Origin: Nitrososphaerota archaeon
Lineage (GTDB): Archaea > Thermoproteota > Nitrososphaeria > Nitrososphaerales > UBA57
Assembly (NCBI GenBank): GCA_024860875.1
Contig: JACPSZ010000008.1
Span: 148,106-212,105 of the forward strand
Direction: 5' to 3'
DNA length: 64,000 bases
Shown here: positions 1 through 8,192 of the stretch, piece by piece
Position numbering within the stretch: the stretch's first letter is position 1
Layout: every line of letters begins with the position of its first letter
Position numbers and translations under genes: made by a program
The notes under the pieces: generated by a model
What the model saw: only the letters and a program-made list of their open reading frames with translations
Told to the model about the DNA's origin: nothing
Databases searched by the model: none

Positions 1-265
1 ATGCAACGCCGCCAGCTTGTCCTGCACGGGAATTCCCTTCACCCTTTACCCTTGCCATTCTTGCAACTCCTCTTCCTGTGTTCCACGAAAGTGCGCTTGT
101 CCTCATACCTGCCATCGGATCTCTGCCCTGCCTCTGAATCGAATGTGACCTCAAGGCGTAGAAAGCCTTCTGAATAAGATCAGGTCTGTAATCGTAAGAG
201 AATATTACAGGAAGTTCTGTTTTTTCGGCTTCCTTTCCATCCAAATCATATACAGCAACTTTCAT
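1..265 (-). CDS. rpl4: Ribosomal protein L4 (uL4), N-terminal part
   Basis: This is the N-terminal 88 residues of large-subunit protein L4; the rest runs off the left edge. It starts at an ATG at 265 (MKVAVYDLDG) and reads without a stop to position 1. The stretch containing RQGRDPMAGMRTSALSW followed by a GRG(V)ARMARVKGEG segment is the rRNA-binding start of archaeal/eukaryotic L4. It begins five bases after the L3 stop on the same strand, the usual archaeal order L3-L4, so the two are surely cotranscribed. Partial only because of the window border; no sign of damage. Confidence 0.93.
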   Translation of the reverse strand, partial: MKVAVYDLDGKEAEKTELPVIFSYDYRPDLIQKAFYALRSHSIQRQGRDPMAGMRTSALSWNTGRGVARMARVKGEGNSRAGQAGGVA

Positions 266-270
266 CCAAA

Positions 271-1275
271 TTACCTCGCTGGGACTGTGCTTATCTGCAA
301 AATCTTGGGAGGTTCACTCTTCACTTTTACGGGTCGAGAAGGAAGTTTGAGTGTGACCAGCCTCTTGATAGGACCAGGTACGGAACCCTTCACTATCAGA
401 TAGTCGCTCTCAACTTTCCCAAAGTGCAGGAAATCTCCCGCTGGAGTTATTGGGTGATCCTTAGCATTTGCAATTGCGAGTATCCTCTTGTTTTTGTCCA
501 TGCGCTGATGGAAGCCCATCTGACCTGCTCTGGGCACTGTATACATGATAGTGCTCGGGTGCCATGGATTTAACACACCGACTGCCCTTACGCTCTTGCG
601 AGACTTGTGCTGCTTTCGCTTTACGCCCATACGTGTGACAGGACCTTCAAAACCCTTACCTTTTGTAACTGCGATAGCATCGACCATCATGCCAGCTTTC
701 AAAACATCGCTGGCCTTAATGCTCTTTCCAAGCATGGATTTTGCATATTCTACTTGTGCCTTTATGTCACCACCGCCGATTTCGATCTCGAAAACGAATG
801 GCTTCTTCTGCGATAGCCCTGCATCTTCAGGCTTCACAGAAATCAAAGCAGAGACCTGCTTTACCTTTGATATGTTGTCAATAACATGCTTAATTTTCTT
901 CTCGGAATCTTTTGCATTTATCTTGAACTTCCTTTCAAGCTCCTTTGGGAGGTTTTCGACAAAAACATCGGTGAAAGGTTGCATCCCATCATAGCCGTGC
1001 GAATAGGCTCTGAAACCGATTATCGTTATTGGAACAGTTGCCAAGACTGTGGAAGCATTGAACAGGGGCTTGCCAAAATTGGGCGTCTTCTCCCTGTCAT
1101 CAAGAGTTATGACATGGATACTTCCAGCTTTGAAGGCCGGAACGCCTAGAATTGTTGGTTTGTCAGATGATGTTGCAGGCCAAGTCCTCACTCTGGGGAT
1201 GAGCCTCTGCCTTCTTGCCCTCGGGATAAAGGCAAGGGAGCCCCTTCTTGGAGAACTGTGCTTTCGATGACCCAT
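271..1275 (-). CDS. rpl3: Ribosomal protein L3 (uL3)
   Basis: Full-length archaeal L3 of 334 residues, a core protein of the 50S subunit near the peptidyl-transferase centre. It starts MGHRKHSSPRRGSLAF, the typical archaeal N-terminus, and carries the conserved GKGFEGPVTRMGVKRKQHK core and the basic loop with GFHQRMDKNKRI. The start ATG at 1275 fits the family. It is followed by L4 after five bases and preceded by S25e, whose stop lies about 60 bases upstream, so the head of the ribosomal operon may begin with S25e or with L3 itself. In many archaea a SPOUT methyltransferase (COG2106) precedes L3; here that gene is elsewhere, at 17.7-18.5 kb. Confidence 0.97.
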   Translation of the reverse strand: MGHRKHSSPRRGSLAFIPRARRQRLIPRVRTWPATSSDKPTILGVPAFKAGSIHVITLDDREKTPNFGKPLFNASTVLATVPITIIGFRAYSHGYDGMQPFTDVFVENLPKELERKFKINAKDSEKKIKHVIDNISKVKQVSALISVKPEDAGLSQKKPFVFEIEIGGGDIKAQVEYAKSMLGKSIKASDVLKAGMMVDAIAVTKGKGFEGPVTRMGVKRKQHKSRKSVRAVGVLNPWHPSTIMYTVPRAGQMGFHQRMDKNKRILAIANAKDHPITPAGDFLHFGKVESDYLIVKGSVPGPIKRLVTLKLPSRPVKVKSEPPKILQISTVPAR

Positions 1276-1334
1276 AGACTATCAGCAAACAGATTATACG
1301 CTATCATTCATTGCCTTTTTAAGTATTCTTGCAC

Positions 1335-1673
1335 CTAGCCAGCTTTTGCCAGTTGCCAGATGTAGTGGCCGCTGTATCCTCCTACCCTTTTGATCGTAGA
1401 TTTAGACTCTAAACCCTTCAGAAATGTCGTTGCGACAGATGCATTAATATTCAATGCCTTTGCAGTTTTGTAAATCGTGATAGCCTTCATTCCCCCGAAA
1501 ATCTTTGCAACTTGGCTATCATCCATCTTGGGAATTGAGATGGACTGCAATTTTTGCTGCTGTAGAGATTTATCTGCCTTGCCTGATTTTTTCTCCTCCG
1601 CCTTCTTTGGCTCATCTGTCTTACTCTGAGTTTTCTCTGCCTGTGCTAGAGGTTTCTTCTTGGTTCCGCCCAA
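1335..1673 (-). CDS. rps25e: Ribosomal protein S25e
   Basis: Small-subunit protein S25e, 112 residues. The first 45 residues are a Lys/Glu/Ser-rich low-complexity tail (GGTKKKPLAQAEKTQ) and the rest is a winged-helix domain ending SGHYIWQLAKAG, with the family pattern of a helix pair and an SKSTIKRVGG turn. S25e is found in eukaryotes and in Thaumarchaeota and some other crenarchaeal-side lineages but not in euryarchaea, so it is a useful taxonomic marker. It lies upstream of L3 on the same strand with a 59-base gap. The tail suggests rRNA contact outside the folded domain. Confidence 0.93.
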   Translation of the reverse strand: MGGTKKKPLAQAEKTQSKTDEPKKAEEKKSGKADKSLQQQKLQSISIPKMDDSQVAKIFGGMKAITIYKTAKALNINASVATTFLKGLESKSTIKRVGGYSGHYIWQLAKAG

Positions 1674-1907
1674 TTTCTATTCTGCTCTTTGTCAGAAGAG
1701 GGCAGAAATATAGTTTGCCTTTACTGCTGTGCCCGCCCCTGCACAACAACGGACGAGGGGTAGCGATGGAGTGGAAGATAGAAAACGATGTTGATGAAGT
1801 GGTGCTAATTTTATGTTATTTTGCCTTTCATTATTATTAATAGAAATAATAGTGGAGTAGAGTACTCTGTTCAACAAAATTAGAACAAAAATTATGGGAA
1901 AGAGAGG

Positions 1908-2183
1908 TTACCTGAACCTTCTCTCGTCCTTTGCCCTGACCTTGACCAATCCGAAGTGAACTGCACACGATACACAGTAGTGCTTCAGCGTCCTGCTCGT
2001 TGCAATGTACGCTCCCTGCGCCCTCAGCTCCCTCGCAAGCATCGGTTCTACCAAACCTACCCTCGTTGTGAGTTTCTTGGCCTTGTCCTTTGGGACTAAG
2101 GTTCCGCAGTTGCTACATTGTACTAAGTCTGATCGTCCTTTGCCGCCCTTTGAACGGCCTCTGCTCTTGCGCTTCTTTGTCAT
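1908..2183 (-). CDS. rps26e: Ribosomal protein S26e
   Basis: Small-subunit protein S26e, 91 residues from the ATG at 2183 (MTKKRKSRGRSKGGKGR). An upstream in-frame extension to 2261 exists but its 26 extra residues do not resemble the family and would run into the promoter of the divergent kinase gene. The core has a zinc-binding CSNCG pair and a second YCVSC pair, about 50 residues apart, as in S26e. The protein sits at the mRNA exit channel in eukaryotes. S26e together with S25e supports a thaumarchaeal host. It is divergent from the PfkB kinase at 2249; the 65 bases between must hold both promoters. Confidence 0.94.
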   Translation of the reverse strand: MTKKRKSRGRSKGGKGRSDLVQCSNCGTLVPKDKAKKLTTRVGLVEPMLARELRAQGAYIATSRTLKHYCVSCAVHFGLVKVRAKDERRFR

Positions 2184-2248
2184 TATGTTCGCTTGGCACA
2201 GCATGGAATTCACATGCATAAATCTTATGCCCTTCGACCCCCTGTACT

Positions 2249-3142
2249 TTGCACCTTGCAATAGTCGGCCACATCGCTATTGACACTATAGCGTTGAAAG
2301 GCTCTGAGGTTTCCTCATTGGGAGGGCCTCCGTGCTATGCAGGTTTGACTGCAAAGAGGCTTAATTCTGAGGTTACTCTTGTTACCAAAATTGGTGCAGA
2401 TTTCCCTGATGAATACCTGCTCTGGTTAGCTCGGAATGGCATAAACTTTGCAAAAAATTCCAAATCTCTTAACAGCAAAACTACTAGATTCAAAATTAAT
2501 GTAAGAAAAGAGGGTAGGAGTTTACAGCTAACTTCAAGGTGTAAAGAGATTGAAGCTTCCCAGCTTAATGGTTTGGATGTTGACGGAGCAATATTGAGCC
2601 CCATAGTAGGCGAGATACCAAAGGAAGTTTCCGACGCAATAGTTTCAAAAGGGATTACAACATTTCTTGACCCGCAGGGCTATTTGCGAAAGTTCGACAA
2701 AAAAGGGTTCTGCAGCCTTGGAAAACTCTCTTTGAGCAAACTGCCAAGGACATCTGTAATAAAAGTAGACCCCGAAGAAGGTTACATTCTAACTGGCACT
2801 TCAAACTTACATGACATAGCCCTGAAGTTGAGAAAACATGGTTTCGAAAATGTCGTAGTTACCAATGAAGCAAAAAACGTAATCGTAGCATCAGAAGAAA
2901 GTGTCGTAGAGCTGAAGGTTCCAAAGGTGAATGTTAATGATACTACAGGTCTTGGCGACATACTTGCAGGCTCTTTCATGGCCACGTATCTCAAAACAAA
3001 CGACTTTCTCTGGTCTGCGTGTGCTGGTGTAGCGTGTGCCTCTTCTGCATCTAAAGGTAAGGGAATAAACAAAATAGATCAGATCAAAGATTGGGAAGAT
3101 ATTGCAGAGGAGGTTAAAGAAGAGATGAAGAAACTTGCTTAG
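2249..3142 (+). CDS. PfkB-family sugar/nucleoside kinase
   Basis: A 297-residue ribokinase-fold kinase. The N-terminus LAIVGHIAIDTI and GGPPCYAGLTAKRLN match the substrate-side motifs of the family, and DTTGLGDILAGSF is the second PfkB signature with the catalytic Asp and anion hole. The start is a TTG at 2249, chosen because it gives the canonical hydrophobic first strand; an A/T-rich box (CATAAATCTTATG, about 2215-2228) lies at a suitable distance for a leaderless transcript. The substrate cannot be read from the sequence: ribose, fructose phosphate, nucleosides and others are all handled by relatives. It is followed 40 bases later by an unknown protein. Confidence 0.88.
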   Translation: MHLAIVGHIAIDTIALKGSEVSSLGGPPCYAGLTAKRLNSEVTLVTKIGADFPDEYLLWLARNGINFAKNSKSLNSKTTRFKINVRKEGRSLQLTSRCKEIEASQLNGLDVDGAILSPIVGEIPKEVSDAIVSKGITTFLDPQGYLRKFDKKGFCSLGKLSLSKLPRTSVIKVDPEEGYILTGTSNLHDIALKLRKHGFENVVVTNEAKNVIVASEESVVELKVPKVNVNDTTGLGDILAGSFMATYLKTNDFLWSACAGVACASSASKGKGINKIDQIKDWEDIAEEVKEEMKKLA

Positions 3143-3182
3143 TATTCGCTTGTTATATAGCTGAGAGGTTCAGGCAGAAACA

Positions 3183-4178
3183 TTGCCAAAGAAGAGACTG
3201 ATTCCCGAAGAGATAGAGAAGCATCTCACTGATGCAGGCTTAAACTCAATAGCTTTGATAGGATGCAGGAGCACGGGAAGGTTTCACCCCTGCTGCGAGT
3301 TCGACGTTTTTGTAGATGTGAAGGACAATACTGTTAGGCATGAAGTAATAGACTCGAAGTTTATTGATATCATCCCTATTCCGACCAAGCCTAGCGAATC
3401 CGATCTGTTCAATGCCCTGCAGATGAAGGTAATTTCCGATCCATCTCTGCTTTTTGCAGCTCTGCAGCGGGACGATCAACGAATAGTTGCAGAGGGCTAC
3501 GGCCTCTCCAGATTGTTGGAGGCAATCTCCGCGATAAAGAAGGCCGAAAGCTGCAATATTGAGAAGAATTTTGTCGATGCTTCCTTTTGGCTGAATTTCG
3601 CTGGCTACGGCCTTGCAGAAGCTGCAGTCTCCACACATGCGATGTCAGTGCATCCTACGCATTTGCTTGACGACATAAGAGAGGCTTTCATGGAGATTGG
3701 CGCTCCTCAAGAAACTTTCTTTGAAGCCATAAACCTGCAGTCTGCAAGCAGGACATCTGTAGAAAGGAGACTTGAAGGCATGAACCAGATAATACTCTCA
3801 AGTCTGCAGATTCAGGAGGGATCGCCAGAAAGCATTTACATTTATTCGAAGCAGCTTAACCAAAAGGTTTCGTGGCTTCTTAAAAATCACGCAGTCCTTC
3901 AGGCTCAAACCTTTCTCGGCTACCACGCTATTAGAATGGTGAAAATGATGTACAGCAGGTTCTGCAGGGAAATGGGAATACCGGAGCATCATAATAGACT
4001 CGTTGCAGAACTTTTGGAAAGAGGGGAAAGGCCATATAGAATTTCGCAGGATTCTTTCAGGCTTCTTGGGATACAAAGCGAGGTTTCCTCGATGACATCT
4101 GTTGCACAGCATCTAAGATCATTGGCAGAAGCTGTCAGAAGGACTATAGCTGGCGAAAGGCTCAGCATGAAACAGTGA
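3183..4178 (+). CDS. Unknown protein with degenerate nucleotidyltransferase-like N-terminus
   Basis: A 331-residue protein starting at TTG 3183 (MPKKRLIPEEIEKHL). Residues about 20-45, with ALIGCRSTGRFHPCCEFDVFV, resemble the GS...(S)DxD strand-turn of MNT-type nucleotidyltransferases, although the second Asp is uncertain (EFD). The remaining 250 residues look almost wholly helical, a layout reminiscent of MNT/HEPN-type proteins, but I do not recognise the helical part. No signal peptide or membrane segment. It lies between the PfkB kinase and the EF-1A-like gene with short gaps (40 and 43 bases), all on the plus strand, so it may share their transcript. Function unknown. Confidence 0.7.
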   Translation: MPKKRLIPEEIEKHLTDAGLNSIALIGCRSTGRFHPCCEFDVFVDVKDNTVRHEVIDSKFIDIIPIPTKPSESDLFNALQMKVISDPSLLFAALQRDDQRIVAEGYGLSRLLEAISAIKKAESCNIEKNFVDASFWLNFAGYGLAEAAVSTHAMSVHPTHLLDDIREAFMEIGAPQETFFEAINLQSASRTSVERRLEGMNQIILSSLQIQEGSPESIYIYSKQLNQKVSWLLKNHAVLQAQTFLGYHAIRMVKMMYSRFCREMGIPEHHNRLVAELLERGERPYRISQDSFRLLGIQSEVSSMTSVAQHLRSLAEAVRRTIAGERLSMKQ

Positions 4179-4221
4179 ATCTTGCTTAATAACTTCCCTC
4201 CATGTTCCGAGCAGACCGGCA

Positions 4222-5140
4222 ATGAAATCGTTCAACTTTGCGGTGCTTGGCGACGCCTCTATTGCAGATCAGCTTGGGAAAGCGGGTCCAAAGAGTGACA
4301 TCACTTTTTACGAAAAGAAGACATCTGACAGCATATTTTGTTTTATTGCACCTTCAAGTTTCCCAGATAAGGTTCAACCTCTAATTCAAACTATTGCACT
4401 TTCAGAATATGTCATATTGAATCCTACAAAAATAGACAAGGCTCTGGGCGAGCAGATCGTTGCGCTCGACAATATGAAAATTGAGAGAGGTTTCATAATT
4501 TCTAGCTGGCTAGACGAGGAATTAAGAAAGTTCATCAGATCTACGATACTAGAAAAGTACCAGTTTGTTGCTCTTGATGAATTAAGGCAGAAGATTGAGA
4601 ATCTCCCAGAGATTAGACAGAACGGTCAGGCAAAGGTTTTGGTCGACGCTTCGTTTGAAGTAAAAGGTGTAGGAACAGGAGTTCTTGGAGTTGTAAGGAG
4701 GGGAACGATAAAACAGCACGACGAATTGGAGGTTTCCCTCAAAAAAAAAAAAGCCCGTTTCGGTAAGGTCAATACAGATGCACGATGATGATGTCGAGTC
4801 TGCACCTTCCCCAGCAAGAGTCGGTTTGTCGATAAAAGGCTTGACTGCAAAAGAGATAGACAGAGGAGATGTTATTGGAGCGCCAAATTCCCTTCAAATA
4901 AGTAACGAGTTGAGGATAAAGTTCCAGACGAACCGCTTCTACAAAGGCGAAATCAATCCATCTTGGACGTACCATCTCTGCATCGGTCTTCAAATCAAAC
5001 CTGTTATAATTAAGATGAATAATGGGATGATGATATCTTCCGACAAGCCCGTAACATATGAGCCAGATGAACATTGCATAATGCTTGATCTAAATTCAGC
5101 ATCTACGAGAGTGGTAGGAAATGGTACAGTTACAGGCTAA
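4222..5140 (+). CDS. EF-1A/SelB-like translation GTPase paralogue, broken in frame at an A12 run
   Basis: Two adjacent frames together encode one EF-1A/SelB-like protein of about 305 residues. Frame one runs from ATG 4222 to 4788. Its family-like sequence stops at a run of 12 A (4741-4752) after LEVSLKK, and dropping one A lets the reading continue as PVSVRSIQMHDDDVESA..., the classical EF-Tu domain-2 motif VRSIQ-H-D-V, through RVGLSIKGLTAKEIDRGDVI to the stop at 5140. Domain 1 is degenerate: no GKS/T P-loop and no NKxD, so it probably does not bind GTP. Non-GTPase EF-1A paralogues are known in archaea. The split may be transcriptional slippage, programmed shifting, a real mutation or a base-calling error. 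Confidence 0.8.
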
Positions 5141-5179
5141 AGGCTTAACTACATACTTTCGAGTCTTTATTGAGTCAGA

Positions 5180-5884
5180 TTGCAAGGCGTGATTCTGGCA
5201 GGAGGCTTAGGAACGAGGCTCAGACCATACACTCTATTCCTACCGAAGCCCATGCTCCCTTTGGGTGACAAGCCTCTTCTGCAGCATCTTATCGAATGGC
5301 TGAAGAGGAACGATGTTACAGAATTTACCATCTGCGTAGGCTACCTCCGCAAGAGTATAGAGGAATATTTTGAAAATGGCAAGGAGTTAGGAGTTTCAAT
5401 CAATTACGCAAGGACTAACAAACCATTAGGCACCGCTGGCCAACTAAAATCTGCAGAATCTCAATTAAAAGGAAGCTTCGTCTGTATCTATGGGGATTCA
5501 ATATTAGACTTCAAGCTCAAAGATGCAATGAAATTCCACGAAAAGAAAAAAGCCCTTGCAACGATGATATTAATGGAATACAAAACAAATCTCAGATACG
5601 GGTTCATAGAGCTTAATGGAGAAGGGAGGGTAAAGGCGTGGAGAGAGAAGCCCGAAGTCAAAGGAATGATAAACGTTGGATGCTACATAATGGAAAAGCG
5701 CTTTTTGAAGTATATCCCCAAAGAGAAGATGTACGGCATGGACATCGCTTTTAGAAATGCCATCGATGCTGGGGAGAAGATCTATGGTTATCCTGCAAAG
5801 GGCACCTTCAACGACATTGGAGACAAAAGGTCCTACGCTTCTGCCTACGAGAAATACCTTAGCGAGCTGGGCAAGATACTGTGA
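5180..5884 (+). CDS. Sugar-phosphate nucleotidyltransferase
   Basis: A 234-residue NTP-transferase. The N-terminus VILAGGLGTRLRPYT is the nucleotide-binding GGxGTRLxPxT loop, followed by PKPMLPLGDKPLLQH with the conserved Lys, and YGDSILDFKL holds the metal-binding Asp. This short single-domain form resembles glucose-1-phosphate or mannose-1-phosphate nucleotidyltransferases without a left-handed beta-helix; which sugar and nucleotide it uses is open. The start is a TTG at 5180. Its TGA overlaps the GTG start of the next gene, so the two are translationally coupled. The whole 5.2-8.2 kb group likely makes activated sugars for glycans or N-glycosylation. Confidence 0.9.
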   Translation: MQGVILAGGLGTRLRPYTLFLPKPMLPLGDKPLLQHLIEWLKRNDVTEFTICVGYLRKSIEEYFENGKELGVSINYARTNKPLGTAGQLKSAESQLKGSFVCIYGDSILDFKLKDAMKFHEKKKALATMILMEYKTNLRYGFIELNGEGRVKAWREKPEVKGMINVGCYIMEKRFLKYIPKEKMYGMDIAFRNAIDAGEKIYGYPAKGTFNDIGDKRSYASAYEKYLSELGKIL

Positions 5885-7101
5885 GCCTAATCGTCTTTGA
5901 GGATTCAATAGTCGAAAACTTTTACCCGCTCACTCTGACGAGGGCAGGATTCGAGCTACTTTTTGGTACGAAGACTCTGCTAAGTGGCTTGACGCAGAAT
6001 CATGACGATGTTTCCGTCTATGTAAGAGGCTATCTAAGAAATGTCCTGAAGCACAGATTGAAGCACAAAATAAACAGCGTAGAGCGTGATGGCGATGCAC
6101 TAGTCGTTAATGGTTTGATTAATTCTTCCAAAACTAAAAGGATTCTTGGCAGAGAGGGAAGGTTCGTAGCAGTATCAGGAAATAACGTTGTAGCAGCAAG
6201 AGTGCCTGCAAGATACATTTCTGGTTCTGGTGATTATCCTCTGGCTAAGCTTGCAACTCTGAAGGAATTTGACATATTGAAAGCTGATGAATCGACCCTC
6301 TATAGACATCCGTGGGAACTTGTCGATGACAATGCAAAGGCTATTGAAGAGCAAACCAAAGGTTTCCAAAGTGCAAAAACTGATGTTTTCATAAACGGCC
6401 CTCGGAGCAGAGCCATGGTATCGACAAAAGCGGAGATCGAATCTCCCGTTGCAATTGATACCCGTAAAGGGCATGTAGTCATTGATGCAGGAGCACACGT
6501 AGATGCAATGACGAGGTTAGAAGGGCCGTGCTACATAGGCAAGAACACGAAAATCCGCTCAGCACAGATAGGAGAGGGGACGAGCATAGGAGATTTTTGC
6601 GTCATAGGAGGAGAAATTGAGCATTCCGTCATCCAAAGCTACGCCAACAAGGCACATCTGGGATATCTCGGCCATTCCATAGTGGGCTCTTGGGTCAATC
6701 TTGGAGCACTAACAACAAATTCGAACCTGAAAAACACATACGGCGAAATCAAGATCAATGACATATCCACAAAGCGTATCAAAGTTGGAAGCTACATAGC
6801 GGACAACGTTAAAACAGCAATAGGAACTTTAATCCTTGCAGGTAAGAAGATCGGAATAACGTCACACGTGTACGGCCTCGCTGCAGAAGATGTCCCATCT
6901 TTTACAATATACGCAAAGACTCTTGACAAAAGACCTGTAGAACTAGAACTGCAATCAGCGATAGAGACGCAGAAGCGCATGATGGCAAGAAGAGGGGTCA
7001 TGCAGAATAGTGATTATGTAAACTTGCTAAAGCATATTTTCAAAATGACTATAAATGAGCGGCGACACATGAAGGTAAGTCGAGAAAAGTTCAAAATCTG
7101 A
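5881..7101 (+). CDS. GlmU-like UDP-N-acetylglucosamine diphosphorylase/acetyltransferase
   Basis: A 406-residue protein of the alternative GlmU type. The first half begins SLIVFEDSIVENFYPLTLTR, typical of this branch, where the nucleotidyltransferase domain lacks the usual GGxGTR loop. From about residue 190 hexapeptide repeats form a left-handed beta-helix (IGKNTKIRSAQIGEGTSIGD; YANKAHLGYLGHSIVG; LGALTTNSNLKNTYG), the acetyltransferase half. It starts with GTG overlapping the previous stop by four bases. Such proteins finish UDP-GlcNAc synthesis in archaea. Because the N-terminal loop is degenerate, the pyrophosphorylase step may be shared with the preceding gene product; that is inference. 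Confidence 0.82.
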   Translation: MSLIVFEDSIVENFYPLTLTRAGFELLFGTKTLLSGLTQNHDDVSVYVRGYLRNVLKHRLKHKINSVERDGDALVVNGLINSSKTKRILGREGRFVAVSGNNVVAARVPARYISGSGDYPLAKLATLKEFDILKADESTLYRHPWELVDDNAKAIEEQTKGFQSAKTDVFINGPRSRAMVSTKAEIESPVAIDTRKGHVVIDAGAHVDAMTRLEGPCYIGKNTKIRSAQIGEGTSIGDFCVIGGEIEHSVIQSYANKAHLGYLGHSIVGSWVNLGALTTNSNLKNTYGEIKINDISTKRIKVGSYIADNVKTAIGTLILAGKKIGITSHVYGLAAEDVPSFTIYAKTLDKRPVELELQSAIETQKRMMARRGVMQNSDYVNLLKHIFKMTINERRHMKVSREKFKI

Positions 7102-7121
7102 TAAGTTGTAGAGTGAAATAG

Positions 7122-8192
7122 ATGCTAGAAGAAGCAGAAGTTGCAAAAGTTGATAAATCTGGTCTCTACAGGATATATGAGGCATGGCCAGAGTATGCTA
7201 TACAAGCCTCAAACATAAGGGTCAACCTCCCTTCTTATGATAAAATAGAGAACATAATCCTTGCAGGAATGGGAGGCTCTGCTTGTCCCGCTGACATAAT
7301 AAGAAACTGGCTCTCTCCTCAGATAGAAGTTCCTCTGATAGTAGTTAGGGATAGCAGGCTGCCTAGTTTCGTCAGCAAGAATACTTTGGTAATCGCGTCG
7401 AGCGTATCTGGCGATACACGTGAAACAATCTTGGCAGCAAGACAGGCATCCGAAAAAAAGGCTATATTGGCAACTGTGTCTGCTGGAGGGAAACTCGCAA
7501 AGTTCTCCGAGAAGCATAGCATACCTCATACTACCGTAAGGAAACTTCAGGTTCCGAGGGCGAGTCTGCTCTTCGTTCTCTTCCCCATGGTCTCCATGCT
7601 TTCAGGCCTTGACATAATCAGGCCTCCCCGCTATGAAATCGACGAGGCTAAAAAGACGCTATCAAAGATATGGGGCACGATATCTGTTAACGTTCCGTTT
7701 GAGAGGAACCCTGCAAAGGCGCTCGCAGACAGGCTTCGTGGTGGAATACCAATTATCTTCTCTGCCGACCTCCTCTCTGCAGCGGCCACTCGTTTCAAAG
7801 ACTGCCTCAACGAAAACTCCAAAATTCACGCCTTCAGCGACTCCCTTCCCGAGATAGCACATAACGAAATCGAGGCATGGAACAACGACTGGGACGATGT
7901 ACTCAAGCCAGTGTTGCTGAGGCAGCCCGTGGAAAATGAAAATGTCAAGGAGAGGTTCAAAGCATTTGAAGAGCTCTTTACTGCTAGGGAAATCATCCCT
8001 AGCAACATAGTTGCGGAGGGGGAGACTTTATTGAGCAACATTCTCGGAATGATTTACCTGCTCGATTATGCCTCGATCTACCTTGCTACGTTAAAGAAAG
8101 TCGATCCTACGCCCACTCCTAACATAGACGCTCTGAAGGCCAAGCTCGATGCAAGGCTATCATCTATAGATATGATAATAGAAAAGAGCTAA
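7122..8192 (+). CDS. Bifunctional phosphoglucose/phosphomannose isomerase
   Basis: A 356-residue SIS-domain isomerase that interconverts glucose-6-P, mannose-6-P and fructose-6-P. The sugar-binding segments ILAGMGGSACPADII (residues 46-60) and ASSVSGDTRETILAAR match the archaeal PGI/PMI family, and SLPEIAHNEIEAW holds the conserved catalytic Glu and His of the second domain. It starts at ATG 7122, 20 bases after the GlmU-like gene, on the same strand, and so completes a block that converts fructose-6-P into nucleotide sugars. Its stop overlaps by four bases with the end of the convergent GalT-like gene. Confidence 0.93.
   Translation: MLEEAEVAKVDKSGLYRIYEAWPEYAIQASNIRVNLPSYDKIENIILAGMGGSACPADIIRNWLSPQIEVPLIVVRDSRLPSFVSKNTLVIASSVSGDTRETILAARQASEKKAILATVSAGGKLAKFSEKHSIPHTTVRKLQVPRASLLFVLFPMVSMLSGLDIIRPPRYEIDEAKKTLSKIWGTISVNVPFERNPAKALADRLRGGIPIIFSADLLSAAATRFKDCLNENSKIHAFSDSLPEIAHNEIEAWNNDWDDVLKPVLLRQPVENENVKERFKAFEELFTAREIIPSNIVAEGETLLSNILGMIYLLDYASIYLATLKKVDPTPTPNIDALKAKLDARLSSIDMIIEKS

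Noticed and set aside
1692-1877. Minus-strand 61-residue frame between S25e and S26e
   Set aside because: Low-complexity, Asn/Ser-rich, no family pattern and no coupling to neighbours.
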